The translations under genes were made by a program, and so were the position numbers. This document shows positions 11,080-22,344 of a stretch of DNA of 38,409 bases, one piece after another. The stretch is taken from positions 1 through 38,409 of the forward strand of contig JBBPTG010000229.1 of assembly GCA_038093975.1 (NCBI GenBank). The letters run 5' to 3'. Source of the DNA: Chalciporus piperatus. Its lineage: Eukaryota; Basidiomycota; Agaricomycetes; Boletales; Boletaceae. Position 1 is the stretch's first letter, and every line of letters starts with the position of its first letter. The notes beneath the pieces were generated by a model, which was given only the letters and a program-made list of their open reading frames with translations, ran no database searches and had not been told where the DNA came from.

Positions 11080-11150
11080 ACCCTCAAACCGCTTTCATCA
11101 TTTCTTCTTTCCCAATACACACTACCAACTTCTGCCTGACTGACTATGGC
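11080..11150 (+). pseudogene. Short scrap of adenylation-type gene
   Basis: The segment encoding PQTAFII...HTT-F--TDYG matches the equivalent piece of the locus at about 31110-31180 (there on the minus strand). It stops abruptly where the GH79 fragment begins. It shows that adenylation-gene DNA was joined to GH79 DNA here too. Confidence 0.7.
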
Positions 11151-11979
11151 ACCCGCTGCGCTGCTCTGTGGGCCGTCGATTATAGTCTCCAGATGGCATA
11201 CGTGAACTTCACGGACGCGCTGTTCCATGTCGGTGGTGAGAGTCTACTATAACGTGAGTGCCGTTCTTTTGCTGGTCGTCTCTAACAATATTACTTTGTA
11301 GCCTTTCACGCGTAAGTACTTCCTTTGACTTTTGAGATCCCTGATGATTTACGGCGTCGCTAGCACCCGTTACAAATCAATCGTCGTTCCGTCAATGGAC
11401 CGTTGGGCCGCTGTACTATTCAGCTTTGTTCGTTGCTGAAGCTTTGGGACCGTCCAACCAATCACAAGTCCTTGACCTACAGATGAATGGGGGCAACCAG
11501 TACACTCCAGGTTATGCGATCTACGAGAACGGTCAGCCCGTACGCGTTGCTCTAATCAACTTCGTGGACGACAGCTCTGGGGCGAGCAACTACACAGCTG
11601 GCATCTCCATTGGCGGAACAGTCCCAGGACAAGTCAAGGTCAAGTAAGATTAACCTGATTCAATCTTTCCTCAACGTCTTCAGTTCAGATGGGCGGCCCG
11701 TTGGAGGGATGGACGTACAGACCGTCAGCTGCGACCAGATCAACAATGTCTGCAATGTCAAAGTTCCTGCTCTCGGCGCAGCGCTTGTCTTCCTCTCGGA
11801 CGAAGCTCTCGCCGAGTCTGAGCAAGGTCCTACGATGACGTTTGCAACGACCACTAGCCGGCACGAGCCAAGGCGGAGGGGTTAACAGCGCCTTCAGACT
11901 ATCGCACGCCCTACTACCCAGCGTTGGAGCGCTCATAGCTGGTGCGGTTTTAATTATTCGGACGAACGCCCGTTGGTGA
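11151..11979 (+). pseudogene. GH79 glycosidase fragment (C-terminal half), 5'-truncated and frameshifted
   Basis: The sequence begins abruptly at ALWAVDYSLQMAYVNFTDAL, the start of the region after the barrel. It continues through NPFTPPVTNQSSFRQWTVGP (including a 10 nt exon, about 11302-11311) and GYAIYENGQPVRVALINFVD. Near 11242-11247 the expected GESVYYN is shifted by a small deletion. The coding tail then jumps at 11859/11860 into the inverted repeat, losing ~30 codons and shifting the frame, so translation would stop at 11883-11885. The original stop codon survives at 11977-11979 in the arm. There is no signal peptide or catalytic domain, so this is a pseudogene. Confidence 0.8.
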
Positions 11980-12947
11980 CATGACCGCCGAGGAACAGTA
12001 TGCTTCTTCGTTTGTTTAGAATCATTATTATCATACGCTGTCACTGGTAATAGCTTCCCACTGAGGCCGACGCAATAGGTATCCAACATCACCTACTCCA
12101 GTCTCCCATAGCCAATGCTCACATTGTTAGCACTCATTGTAGTATACCATGGATGGATGGACTTCAAGTTGATACAGCCAATGTCATACCCCTCGTTTCC
12201 GCAATAAGTAGAACTTTCCAAGTTCGATGTCATGCCACGTCATGGTTCAAGTTTGTCAGACAGACTCGCTGCACCCGGTGTGATTGACAGATAAGTTTAG
12301 CATATTAAAGATCATGGCACCTTATGCAATGTTTGGCTGCGTTTCTGCGGCGAATCCACGCTGGCATCCGACGACTCGTCCTTGAGACTTGAGGACCCAC
12401 AACATACCACTCAAAGTATCGAAACATCCAGGTGAATACGAGCCGTTTTCCTTGCCCCCGTTCTTGCAAGGACTGAAGGCTACTAGTAGGAACCCGTTCC
12501 TAGTAGAGGACCCATCCCGGCGGCGGCACTGGGCACGCTTATTTGCGTAAATGATTGCAAGCGGGTTGTCAACTAACCTGCCCTTTTTTCTTTATGGCTA
12601 GAGCCTATCAGGTAATTCCCTTATTTGTGAAGAGCCAACCAATCAGAGCTCACAAATCATGCGAAAAGACGTAGGTGACTATGCTGCTCGACCGATCAAG
12701 TTGTACTTCAATCGACTGCCGGTGTCAGCGTTTCAGATTCAACAGGCAATTTCAACGTGATTGCCAAATGCTACTATATTTCTCTCGCATTTCTCGCATT
12801 TCTCGCTTGAACAACATCCAGAATGATTGATGCCGACACATCCTTCGTGGACTTGGAGCTAGACCGTGATTTTTACGAAACACATACAGCCGAGAAATGC
12901 AGAACATTTTTTGCGTAATGTCGGACTAGACAACAGGGTCCTCCAGG

Positions 12948-12953
12948 TATAAA
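12948..12953 (+). promoter_or_regulatory. TATA box of hydrophobin copy B
   Basis: TATAAA lies 85 nt before the ATG at 13038, in the context ccaggtataaagagcagcc. Confidence 0.6.
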
Positions 12954-13037
12954 GAGCAGCCAGAGCGAGGTCTAAACCCAGACTCGCAACCCATCCTCTG
13001 CTTTCTCCATCAACTCATTCCTCTAGTATCAACCAAG

Positions 13038-13474
13038 ATGTTCGCTCGTGTCTTCGCTCTCCTTCCCCTTGCACTCCTCGCGTCTGCTTCGCACCTTGAG
13101 GCGCGCGACCAGTGCAGCGGTGGCTCGATCAGCTGCTGCAACAGTGTCCAGACGGTACATTGACTGATCTCCTCTGTCCGTGGACTCGACTAACGCTGTT
13201 CTGTGACTTAGCTTTCTCAGGCTACTGGCTTGCTCACCACATTGGGTGCCGTCCAGGCAGCTCAGAGTGCTGGTGGTCTCGTCGGCGTGACCTGCTCGGC
13301 GCCCACTCTCATTGGGACCAGTCAGGGTTGCGCTGCTTCGCAACAACAGGTATGCTGCACGAACAACCAATTCGTAAGTCTTTTGTCGCCTACCCAGAGT
13401 TTATTGGGTGCTTAATCTGGATTTAGAACGGGGTTGTCAACGTTGGTTGCACTCCTATCAACGTCAATGCTTAG
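13038..13474 (+). CDS. Class I hydrophobin, copy B
   Basis: Exons 13038-13154, 13221-13373 and 13427-13474 encode 105 residues. The signal peptide, eight-cysteine pattern and both introns are as in copy A, and the predicted protein is the same. The C-terminus is GCTPINVNA. The gene points away from the oxidase and is mirror-image to copy A about the centre of the inverted repeat. An identical promoter block suggests the same expression pattern and a doubled dose. Confidence 0.93.
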
Positions 13475-13679
13475 GGTTTGAGGGTCGCAGTAGTTGGTTA
13501 GGATGGACGCGGTTCTATACTTTGGGTTGCGCGTTGGTTTCGTATAGCTATCCTTCTGCATAATTGACCTCGTTTGCTATCATTGTGTGGAGCAGTGACC
13601 ACGACGACCTGAAATTTTTGAGGTGACTAACGAATCTAGCTTTGTTACAAGATTTATCTGTCCAACATACATCACTTGC

Positions 13680-13820
13680 GTCTTACAGGTTGATTCAAGA
13701 TAGTACAAATATGTTCCTATGCAAAGTGCGACTCAAGTTCTACAGTTCGCCAAAATTAGGCTCGCCTCACGGGGTTGTACAATCATCACAACTTGAAGTA
13801 GTATAACCACACGCTTACGA
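13680..13820. other. Unique DNA beyond the right arm
   Basis: Short non-coding stretch from the outer repeat boundary to the stop of the next gene. Hydrophobin B and the membrane-protein gene converge here. No gene is seen. Confidence 0.5.
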
Positions 13821-14642
13821 CTAGGTTTCGGGTTGTTTCTCCAGCCTAGACTCAGGCTCATGCAATATCTCATCCTTCCCACCTCCTGAGGCATTGGGAA
13901 TCTCTGAATGATTGACTGCGAGGTGTAACACCACACCTGACGTCAAAGCAAAAACCAGGGTAAACCAAGGTAATACTGCTAGCAACCTCACTAATAGAAA
14001 TGTTAGCACCCGTACACCGAACGAGACTTTTGGGACATTCAACCCCACCATAGTATATATCTCTGTACACATAAGTGATGCCGAGGGTTTGCGCGATCTC
14101 TTGGATCACAGACTGTGGAACAGGCACACCGTTGACCGTTGCGCTTACCTGCGCCGAGCGATTGGCGAAGAAGTATTCGAATGGAATGAGCGTCGCAAAT
14201 AACCAAATGGAGCAGAAGAATAGTGTGCAGGATTGGATGCGGAACCAGAATCTTTTATCTTTGACGGGACACCAAGTGAAGGTGAAGAAGACCGCAGCGA
14301 GGACTGCAATGAGCGCACACAGGGTCGTTATGACACCTCCCGCGCTGAAAACATCTTTGGCAGTCCGTCATCGGTGGACGAGTGCGTGGCAAAAATCATC
14401 GTCGGCTGCTCACCGTGGATGTCAATGTTTATAACCGTTCCTTGGGGAGCTACCTTCTGGATGTAGGAGCGCTGCTGATTGAATCTAGAGCACGAAGCGC
14501 GATCAGTATCAGCGTCCATCAATCATGCGGAAGCTCACTTGACCAGTGCATTTAGTCCAATGGAAGCACCAACCGCACCGAAGGTGAAAGACAAAAACAA
14601 AGAACCCAATCTCTCCACTTTGAGAGGCTCTGAGCCTGACAT
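13821..14642 (-). pseudogene. Four-pass membrane protein gene with a 2-nt frameshift
   Basis: Exons 14642-14539, 14484-14049 and 13990-13821 are bounded by good splice sites. The protein starts MSGSEPLKVERLGSLFLSFT and has about four hydrophobic segments: near the N-terminus, GVITTLCALIAVLAAVFFTF, SCTLFFCSIWLFATLIPFEY, and LLAVLPWFTLVFALTSGVVL near the C-terminus. Its tail is acidic and ends in KQPET. It looks like a fungal tetraspan membrane protein of unknown function. In exon 2 the frame breaks at the cgcg run at 14341-14344. One CG dinucleotide fewer would restore SAGGVITTL. This is either a real inactivating change or a base-call error. Confidence 0.65.
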
Positions 14643-15914
14643 GGCTAACTCGGAGGGATATGGACGGTCGAAACAACGTCACTGGCAGAAGTCATGTCGG
14701 AGTTACGGTGGGTTATATGGCTCTCAGTTGGCATGCTCCGGAGCCAAGCAGGAACGATGGAGCCTTTAAGGGAAGTAGATACCTTGTCCGTATTGGTGGA
14801 CGACGAAGCAAACCACAATTCCAAGTGAGTTCAACGAGTGGGTTTCAATGGACTTACGGCGTCTGTGTGGGCGGGGTCAACCGTCTAACTTTGGCAGACG
14901 ACTCGGAATGGGAAGGAAGGGATGAAGCGGGGCTTCTTCTGGTTGGAGAGCTTGAATAAGCTCGAGTTTCCCGTCCCTAGGTACGCATGACTGCCCCAAG
15001 CTATTTGATCAACTGCCTTTGAGCACGCGCCCCGTGAATGGGTGAAATAGATGGTCGAAATCTTGTCGACGCCCAAGCTGCAGTCTGTGACTCTGTGTTC
15101 ATATCCCGGCTCAGGCTGGCGTATGTGACACGGGTACTGGTTCAAACACATTCGGAATGTGGCGTTTTCGATGCCACCAGTGGAACTTGGTGCCAGCAGA
15201 ACACGGCAAGTCTGGCACTGACCGCCCCAATTGCCAGAAACAAGCAAACTCAGTCCCACTGGGCCCGTCGGAGTGTCCCTCACAAGTACTCTGCAATTTT
15301 CGCGTCACTCGCCCCCCTGGCATGATCAGATTCAAGAGTAAGGCAATCCCGATTGCGCATCCACTTCCGATTCTGGACCGCTTCGTCCCATTGGCTATAC
15401 GACATGTCTCTCTTTCAAGGTCAAATTGCATTGCCGCATACTCTTCAGGATTGGATCATGTCCGTTATAGGATTGTTCGAGTTTTTGCTTTATGGGTATG
15501 ACAAACCGAGTAGGTCGTCTCACTCGTCCTTTTTTTCTTGATCAGTGACGGCGGCGAAGGTCAACTTCAACCTGTCCAGCGGTCACCAATGGACACAATA
15601 CCGATTGTCAACCTTCGCGTATCAAAAGGTAGTCACCGACCCGTCGTACCCACAGAAAAAAAAAGAAACTGTAACGCTCGGCCGTCTGATCCAGAAGTAA
15701 GTAACGATGACCGACTGCTTTCGACAAGCTGTTCGCAGGCGGTTTTTGCCTGAAACAACTCAAAGTTTGACAGGTCATCTAATCCAGGCTGTAGCCCCCC
15801 CGCCCCTGATGCAAAGATGCCAAGAGATTGTGCGGCGTACCATGACCGAGGTACTCATATGGGGTTATCGCTATGCAGTGAGACAACGACACCAGGACCC
15901 TTACAAGTGTCGCG
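14643..15914. other. Unassigned 1.27 kb
   Basis: No gene could be supported. One open stretch on the plus strand around 15546-15695 (reading NFNLSSGHQWTQYRLSTFAY) has protein-like composition but no recognised family, and it ends in an A-run. Degraded 5' parts of the amine oxidase may lie in the right half. Confidence 0.35.
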
Positions 15915-17069
15915 GAAATGGTCGTTGCTTACGGTGCACCCGGGTTCCCTCACCCCAGGAAATTCGCCTTTGATTCGTGAGTAATCCCATCCCGTTCCAG
16001 TGGTGAATACGGTATGACTAACGAACTTTCCCTTGGCTGCGACTACCTACGTTGTCCGTGTTGCCGATTGAACAAATGGCTTATTTCGTTGTAGCCCGAT
16101 GCATATGTCACTCGTGGTGGAACAGCGTTCGTCATCAAAAATGTGATCTGCATTCATGAAGAGGATGCGGGTGTTCTCTGTAAACACACCGACTTCTGTC
16201 TGGGAGGTCGTACTCACACCGTCAGAAGCAGACGTCTGGTCGTCAGCGTTTGCACTCTGTCGCTGATCACTGTCCCAACAGAATACATCTAGAACTACCA
16301 CTTCTACCAAGACGGCAACATCGAGCTTAAGATTCGTCTGAGTGGTATTTTACGAATCTATGTTGGTAGTCCTAACGAACCCTCTCCCCACGGGACATAC
16401 GTTGCACCGGGTCTCAACACTCATGTTCAGCAACACATCTTCTCCGTCCGAGTCGACCCTCTGTTCGATGGACTTCAGAACTCCGTCATCGAATCCGACA
16501 TCCTCAGTCTCGAGGCGCCTACCGGTTCGAAAGAGAACTTTACGGGCGATGATTTCTGCGTCAAAGAACGTGTCCTCAAGGATCCTGTCGAAGACGGTGC
16601 ACGCGACTCCGACTGGGCCGCCGAGCGCCGCCGGAAAATCGCAAATACGAACAAGGTGCACTACGCTTCCGACGGGAAACCATCGTCGTATCAGATCATG
16701 ATGAAAGGAGGTTTGCTTCCTCTTTTGTCCCAGACTCGTGATTCATGGATTGCAAAACATGCTTCGTTTGCGCACAAGTCACTTTGGGTCGTGAAGGACG
16801 TCGAGGGACCAAAGGGTGGAATGATGTGGCCTAGTGGAAAGTACTATGTGCCACAGACTCGTGATGAGCCTAGGGACTTTGTTGGCAGATGGGTCAACGA
16901 AGGCAAGGGAAGCATTGATAACGAAGATATCATCGTGCTCCACCTCACTGTCGGTGTACCGATACTAGTAAACCTACCGAGGCTCACACCGACCAACGCT
17001 CGTGAGTTTCCGAGGTATGATAAACCAGATTCAGAGCTCAAATTAAAGCCCGTCTCACTGAGACCGTGA
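15915..17069 (+). pseudogene. Copper amine oxidase pseudogene
   Basis: Clear copper amine oxidase sequence in order: EMVVAYGAPGFPHPRKFAFD, GEYGMTNELSLGCDY, IKNVICIHEEDAGVLCKHTD, HTVRSRRLVVS, FYQDGNIELKIRLSGI, LNTHVQQHIFSVRVDP, EAPTGSKENFTG and SLWVVKDVEGPKGGMMWPSG. Normal enzymes oxidise primary amines using Cu and a topaquinone made from a Tyr in an NYEY motif. Here that motif is scrambled (CTLSLITVPTEYI) and followed by an in-frame TAG at 16290-16292 where Trp is expected. The HQH copper motif reads QQH, the late copper His region is lost, and the end is altered. The 5' domains are missing or unrecognisable, and a 24 nt 'intron' at 15977-16000 is too short. The gene is dead. Confidence 0.85.
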
Positions 17070-17658
17070 GACGAGAACCAAAAACAACCCGAAACAGGTT
17101 TATCCAGCGGGCGACTGGCACATACTGGGCGCTCGATATTCATTGCTCAATGAAACAGCATGCTTATAAAAATAAACATAGATCAGTGCCACGCTCAGCC
17201 CACGTTGCGCCCCATTATAAGCCACAATTCAAGCTGCCCCGGTGACACACACGCGGGAACGTCGCAACAAAGTTAACCTGGCTGAAACGACAAGATGTGC
17301 GAATGCGACCAACTCTCTGCCCTGGCGGCCCGACGATCACGCCAAGTACATAAACGGGTGCGAACTGAACGTTAGATATGTTCATTCAAAAGTGGTCATA
17401 TGGTCTCCTTCCGTCATTCGCAGCCGAGATTATGCACACGTGCCATAAACCGGCGGCAAGTTTCCGTACCATTACATCAACGAACCCATCCATATGCGCG
17501 CCGTGCGCAATCTCGATCGGCTCCTGAAGCAATACATACATGGTCTAGGAGGTTCGCCAGTTTTTTTTAGCAACGCGAATGGGGAGGAAAGAATGAGGAC
17601 GAACCTATCATAAGGTATGTCCACGGTACATATATCCAATAGAAACACGTCGTATCAC
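17070..17658. other. Intergenic, 589 bp
   Basis: It lies between the amine oxidase pseudogene and the ICMT stop. I see no gene, RNA or repeat. Confidence 0.5.
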
Positions 17659-18419
17659 CTAGTACAGACCAGGGATCAACCGATATTTCACCCTTTGCGA
17701 GTACATATCCCATTCCTCCCGGAAGCGCGCTCGCAAGAGAGCGTCTTCGCTCTTACTGCGAGCGTAGCTCAACACCCAGCTGAGGACGTTCTGCATCGTC
17801 CAAACCCCTATGACAAGCTTGCCAAACGTGGTATCGAGCCAGCCACATCTGAGGGTGAACGAGCCCGGACTGGCGATGATCAACGACATACCCAAGGCAC
17901 TGAGCGTGCCGAATAGGTAGCCGGGGTGTCGAACGATGGCGTACGGACCGGTAGTGATCAACTGATGATCTTTCCGAACCGCAAGTTGGTGCGTAAAGTG
18001 GCGTCCGAGTGCTCGAAAGCACCAGACGCGCCCAAGGCTCCCGATGATAGCGAGAATAGAACCGGCCACGAAGTAGCGGTTAATGGTGAAGATGGGAAGC
18101 TGGCCCGAGAGAACCAGTTGGGATACGACCTTGGAAGATATCGCCGACTCGGGATACTTGGCGGCGAGGAGTACGGCCAACTCGGCCAAACAAGGAATGG
18201 ACGCAGATAGCTATCCCCCACGCTTGTTAGTCCGTTATAATCCTCAAGCGAATATGAAGATACCCTATGAAGAAGGGGAAACATAGCAGGGCAAATTCGC
18301 TCGTAGAATGGACCGCCAGATATACGTTCCGAGTCGTCAGGAGGGGCAGTAGGGGACGTGAATGCTGTGTTGAATAGCCAGATGGATGGGATGAGGATAG
18401 GAACTTTGAAGAGCGACAT
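17659..18419 (-). CDS. Protein-S-isoprenylcysteine O-methyltransferase family (ICMT/Ste14-like)
   Basis: Exons 18419-18264 and 18210-17659 with a 53 nt intron encode 235 residues, normal for ICMT. Several hydrophobic segments are visible (VPILIPSIWLFNTAF, LAELAVLLAAKY, YFVAGSILAIIGSLGRVW, GTLSALGMSLIIASPG, VIGVWTMQNVLSWVLSY). The family's SAM/substrate core is HQLITTGPYAIVRHPGYLFG, and the C-terminal motif is EEWDMYSQRVKYRLIPGLY. Such enzymes sit in the ER membrane and methylate the C-terminal prenylcysteine of Ras/Rho-type GTPases and mating pheromones. Mushroom genomes usually have several paralogues, so the substrate cannot be inferred. The coding sequence looks intact. Confidence 0.88.
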
Positions 18420-20004
18420 GATAGCAACTTGGGACGATATAGTACAGTTGGCTGATAGTAGGGCATCAGCATCCCGAGCCTTGTGAGTTTTATGTATGAA
18501 AGATTTCGTACACGTGATGCTGAAGGACCAACATGTCACAAACACGCTCTTGTCCTTAGAGACTACCGGAATTGGTAGAGCGTGTCAGATTGGACGGTTG
18601 GTGTGAGGAGGGTCGGCAACTAACCTATAATGTGGTATCGTGACGGAAGCCAGTTCTGCACACATTGCGCCTCACGGGTTTCTCCAAGGCGTAATGAGAT
18701 CCGGGGATATAATAATTATGGCGACAGGAAGGTTTGGAATGGATGAGACTCCGAGTCGCTTTTCCAGAAGGCAAGGCAAAACACGTCACCTTTGTGGACG
18801 TCTCATTACCCATGGAAACTTAATTTGATTGGTGTCATCCGAACAGCGCCCTGAGACTTCTTTACAACCGTGCCTTGCTTGCCATGGTCACTTGCGCCCT
18901 GGGGCATGGAGGCTCAGCATGCCAGTGGTTGCCCTTCCGCAGGGTCGTCCTGTGAAAAAAAGTGGCAGCCTGATGTACACTATCTCCCATGACGAGATAT
19001 ACCCACGCAATCAGTAGATCTTCCTTACTCGGTGTCAGATGGGGTTCATGGGTGACAAACATTAGTAGTATGTTAGTAACACTGTTTCATCAAACCACCA
19101 TCCCTTCAAGTTGCATTCTGGGGATTGCTTCAATTCCAAGTATGGTGAAGAGCTTTCATCAGTCCTCAAGGGAAGTTGGTCACAACACCACACGGGTCTC
19201 AGTCCCCGTGAACAACCTCTATGAGGCCAGCATCATTCTGCCAGCGTTCTCAACCAAGTGACGGAGATCCCCGAGACATCAACTGATGTGTACGACGTGG
19301 CTTGTCAGCCTGTCGCCTCGTGATTTCGCGCGTGGCAAAACTACCAAGTAAGACATAACTACCAAGTAAGACATAGAGGTGCGGGGTTTTACGTCCGTTT
19401 GCAGTAAAAACCTTATGTTTATCACTTCTCCTTAGGTTTGCGTACTAGTCCTAAATCGTGGACAAGTTATGATAAGACGGGATCATGCAACGTGGGCACC
19501 ACTGGAAAAGATTGGGGAAAAGCTTCAACTTGAAGTTCGGCGGAAAGGAAATGGTTCAAGACGGACACTAATACGCGTCATGGCATGCAAGACGCCGCGT
19601 CGGAGGTGTCGTATCTCCGAAGATCACCTATCATACCAAACGTAGACGGGCGCAGCACTGGAAACTAATAAAGGATCCGCTCCGCTGCTAACTGTCACTG
19701 TGGGTACTACCAGTATGCATATACTTCCAGAGGCTAACAGGGAGCAATTAAGCCAGCGAGTCGTAATATCGAGGGCGCTTGATAGACAACTTCTTTCGAT
19801 TGGCTGGATGGGGACCGCCCCGGGACCATCGCGAGAGTCCTTGCTTGCCGTCGCGAATCACGGACATCCCTTCGAAGGTTCCCCGACAAACAAGGCTTCT
19901 TATAAAGCTGGCCTTCAATTCCGCATTCTAACACGACGACCTGGTGCGTGCATCATCACACAGATTCCCAGTCCCATCTCTAGGTTCAACTCTAACCCTG
20001 GAAC
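18420..20004. other. Gene-poor region with an 18 bp tandem duplication
   Basis: About 1.6 kb with no supportable gene. Two exact 18 bp copies of aactaccaagtaagacat lie at 19339-19356 and 19357-19374. The rest shows only short open stretches without recognisable protein features. Confidence 0.5.
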
Positions 20005-20256
20005 ATGCTCGAACGACGAGCGCGGCGAGTTTTCAAGAAGGATCTATTTTCGTCATCCATCGAATTCGTGTTAGTATTAATACTTGGACGTTTAGGAGTC
20101 AGGCTTTCGACGCGCGCGCTACCAGTTCTCTACGATCCGAATACTAGGAACGTAGCATCCGACGAAGAAGTCTTCTGGAAGACGTTTTTTGAATTCCAGA
20201 AGAGCATCGAACGTGCGCTCTCGCCTGCTGCTTTCAAGTACACTGCTGTTACTTAA
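20005..20256 (+). other. Possible last exon of an unrecognised gene
   Basis: The open frame ends ...DEEVFWKTFFEFQKSIERAL, then SPAAFKYTAVT and TAA at 20254-20256. Its composition is protein-like and unlike the surrounding sequence, but I do not recognise the family and find no convincing upstream exons. It may be a gene remnant. Confidence 0.3.
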
Positions 20257-20999
20257 GTATCTCTCCGCGAACTAGCCTCCCGCTGGACCCAACGCCTAAG
20301 CGAACTTCGAAAGTTTTCTCTCTCTCACTGATAATCAACTCTCCATGTAAGTAGTACGTACTGATCAAGCAGACTCTCCCGAAGAATACCAAAAAACCAA
20401 TGATCAATGATCAATGCTCGAAGAGTAACCCTCGAGAGGACACCCGGGACCTGGTCCATCGATTCCAATCTCCCCCCCACGCGGGAGGGCCCTGAAGGAA
20501 TTCACCAATGACACGTATCGATTTAAGTACAGCGTTGTCACCACCACCACCACCACCTCCTCCCCTGAGTGTGCGGGATTTTCCAAGCGGTCGTTGATCG
20601 CAACAAAGAGTATTGTATCAATCCGTCCAGGATTGTATCCTTGCACCAAATATCCGGGCATTCGAGAGCGATGCATGGTATGGTCTTGGTCACTTATGTG
20701 AGGGCGCAAGTACGCACGGTTGTACCGGACGAACTCACGCGGTCAGGATCGGCACAGTACGGAGTCCGGACGCTGTAAAAGTCACATGCGCGTGAGCAGT
20801 GGGCGATATCTCTCGAGGATGTCATCTTGTAGGTGCCTGCGGGAATTAATGAACCACAAATAAGGCTTGTATTTGCACGAGAGGAAGCACCTCGAGATAA
20901 ATTACATCGTAAGTTATGCGCTATAGTACATATATCACCGCGATGCGTGGATGTGAGAGTCTCTGAGGATCGAAAGAAAGAAAGCCTATCCATCAAAGA
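20257..20999. other. Intergenic with trinucleotide microsatellite
   Basis: It contains a (CAC)n/(ACC)n run at about 20539-20557 and a small tgatcaa repeat near 20400-20414. No gene is seen. Confidence 0.5.
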
Positions 21000-21960
21000 T
21001 CAAAGGGGAACAGGCATGGTCTGGAAGCCAGAATGACCAGCCAACATCCGTTCATCTTTGTACCTTTGGCAGAAACGTTGAAAGCCAGCGGGGTTCAGCA
21101 AGCGAGACGGAGATGCGCCATCGCGAAACAGGCCGACTACATGATCGGCAAACATCAGTGCGGTCTCCGTTGCTTCAAACGTGAGTGGTTTCCCGTCTTG
21201 ACGTATCATGGTCACCTGAGCAGTGTTAGAAACTGGTTGCAAGCCAGGTGAATAAGTTTATGCACCGTTCCTAAGCAGCCTGCACGCTGCCACCTAGAAG
21301 CAGGTTCATTGAATGTTTAACGGGAAAATGGAGAGCAAAGAGCGAACTCACTTCGCTTCTGGATGACCTGTACTTGGGTGCGTCAAAAAGTGAGCGGCTA
21401 TTTGATTATCAAGTGCCATGTCTCGAATCATTGAGACAGGATCTTCGGGGCTATGTCGGGACATGACAAGAGGGAACCCGACTTGATGAAATAATGGGCA
21501 GATAATCCTATTCGTATGTATTTCATGTGATGGATCAATAATCTTGGCTTCGAATGCCCGGGCGCCACGCGCTCTGTCGGCGTTACAGGCGATAGTAACG
21601 CCCAAGACTTTCTGGGGTGGGAAGCGTGCCTCCGGCGGGGCCAGGATACAATTCGTCTTGTGATAAGGCCAGTCTGACACTTGGCATTCATTCGACTGTG
21701 AACCAAAGGAAGCTGTCGATAAACCGAACAGGATGCACGTCGATGAAACGCGCGACTCACACAGTAAATGGTTGACTTGCACCGGGAACAGCGCATGTAT
21801 GACCTCCACTCTCCTTCGGTTGCACATCTGGAACACCTCACCGTCTTCGTCGACCTCGTATTGTGGTCTGGTCTTTGCCGTAGCCTTGATATTGGCCATT
21901 TGACAAGTATGAAGGTCGCCGTATTTGAGGACCATGTTCATGCTGTTGTAATGCGCATGC
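21000..21960 (-). CDS. MYND zinc-finger protein
   Basis: Exons up to 21761, then 21695-21352, 21293-21286 (8 nt) and 21232-21000 join to a coherent C-terminal protein. The MYND finger spans the first intron: CSRC and CSRCKSTIYC in one exon, then SNECQVSDWPYHKTNC. All eight Cys/His ligands are present. Downstream is the extension common in mushroom MYND proteins (MIRDMALDNQIAAHF, then VTMIRQDGKPLTFE and FQRFCQRYKDERMLAGHS, ending MPVPL). MYND fingers bind proline-rich peptides; the biological role here is unknown. The start is unresolved: the frame that encodes the finger has no ATG upstream before a stop near 21930, while the ATG-containing frame next to it runs out of register. The gene is either missing a short 5' exon or frameshifted. 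Confidence 0.72.
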
Positions 21961-22344
21961 AAGTTCTGTCAATTGGCAATGAGTTTGGAGCTTTAGGTGA
22001 GTGTCGGGGACTCCGGGGACGTTCGTTCCGTTTGGTCAATTGTCTCCACTAACATGGACAGACACCCCCAGTGGGCCACGAAGTTCAAGTTCGCGGCTAA
22101 GTATGAAGTGTGTGTGAGAAAGTTACAATGATCAGGTGTTCAGATTCTTCGCCGGTTCATGTGGACGCCGTGGTACACATCGTGGCAACGCAGATACTTG
22201 AAAGGAAGCGGGGGTTGTAATCAGCGTAGCTTTCCCATGGAGCTCGGCGCCTGATTCAGAGAAGCTCCACGCGAATAGACCGGGGTTAGTGCTCGCGCAA
22301 CTCGCCTTAACTCGAGTTCTTCTCGCTTGCCATAACCACCCGCC
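21961..22344. promoter_or_regulatory. Divergent promoter region of MYND and permease genes
   Basis: 384 bp head-to-head intergenic region. No clear TATA box was identified, and no gene is seen. Confidence 0.4.

Larger units (their letters stand above)
11860..13679. repeat. Right arm of 1.82 kb inverted repeat
   Basis: This is the reverse complement of 5080-6899. It starts inside the GH79 tail (cacgagccaaggcggagggg) and ends after hydrophobin B, where cttgcgtcttacagg replaces the left arm's sequence. The arms are separated by ~4.96 kb. Near identity, non-coding DNA included, implies a very recent duplication, ongoing gene conversion, or an assembly artefact. Confidence 0.93.

Noticed and set aside
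14885..15283. Cysteine-containing minus-strand open frame as a secreted protein
   Set aside because: No signal peptide, no coherent exon partners and no recognisable family.
15977..16000. 24 nt intron in the amine oxidase
   Set aside because: It has GT and AG ends but is far below the ~45 nt minimum seen elsewhere in the window; more likely pseudogene decay.
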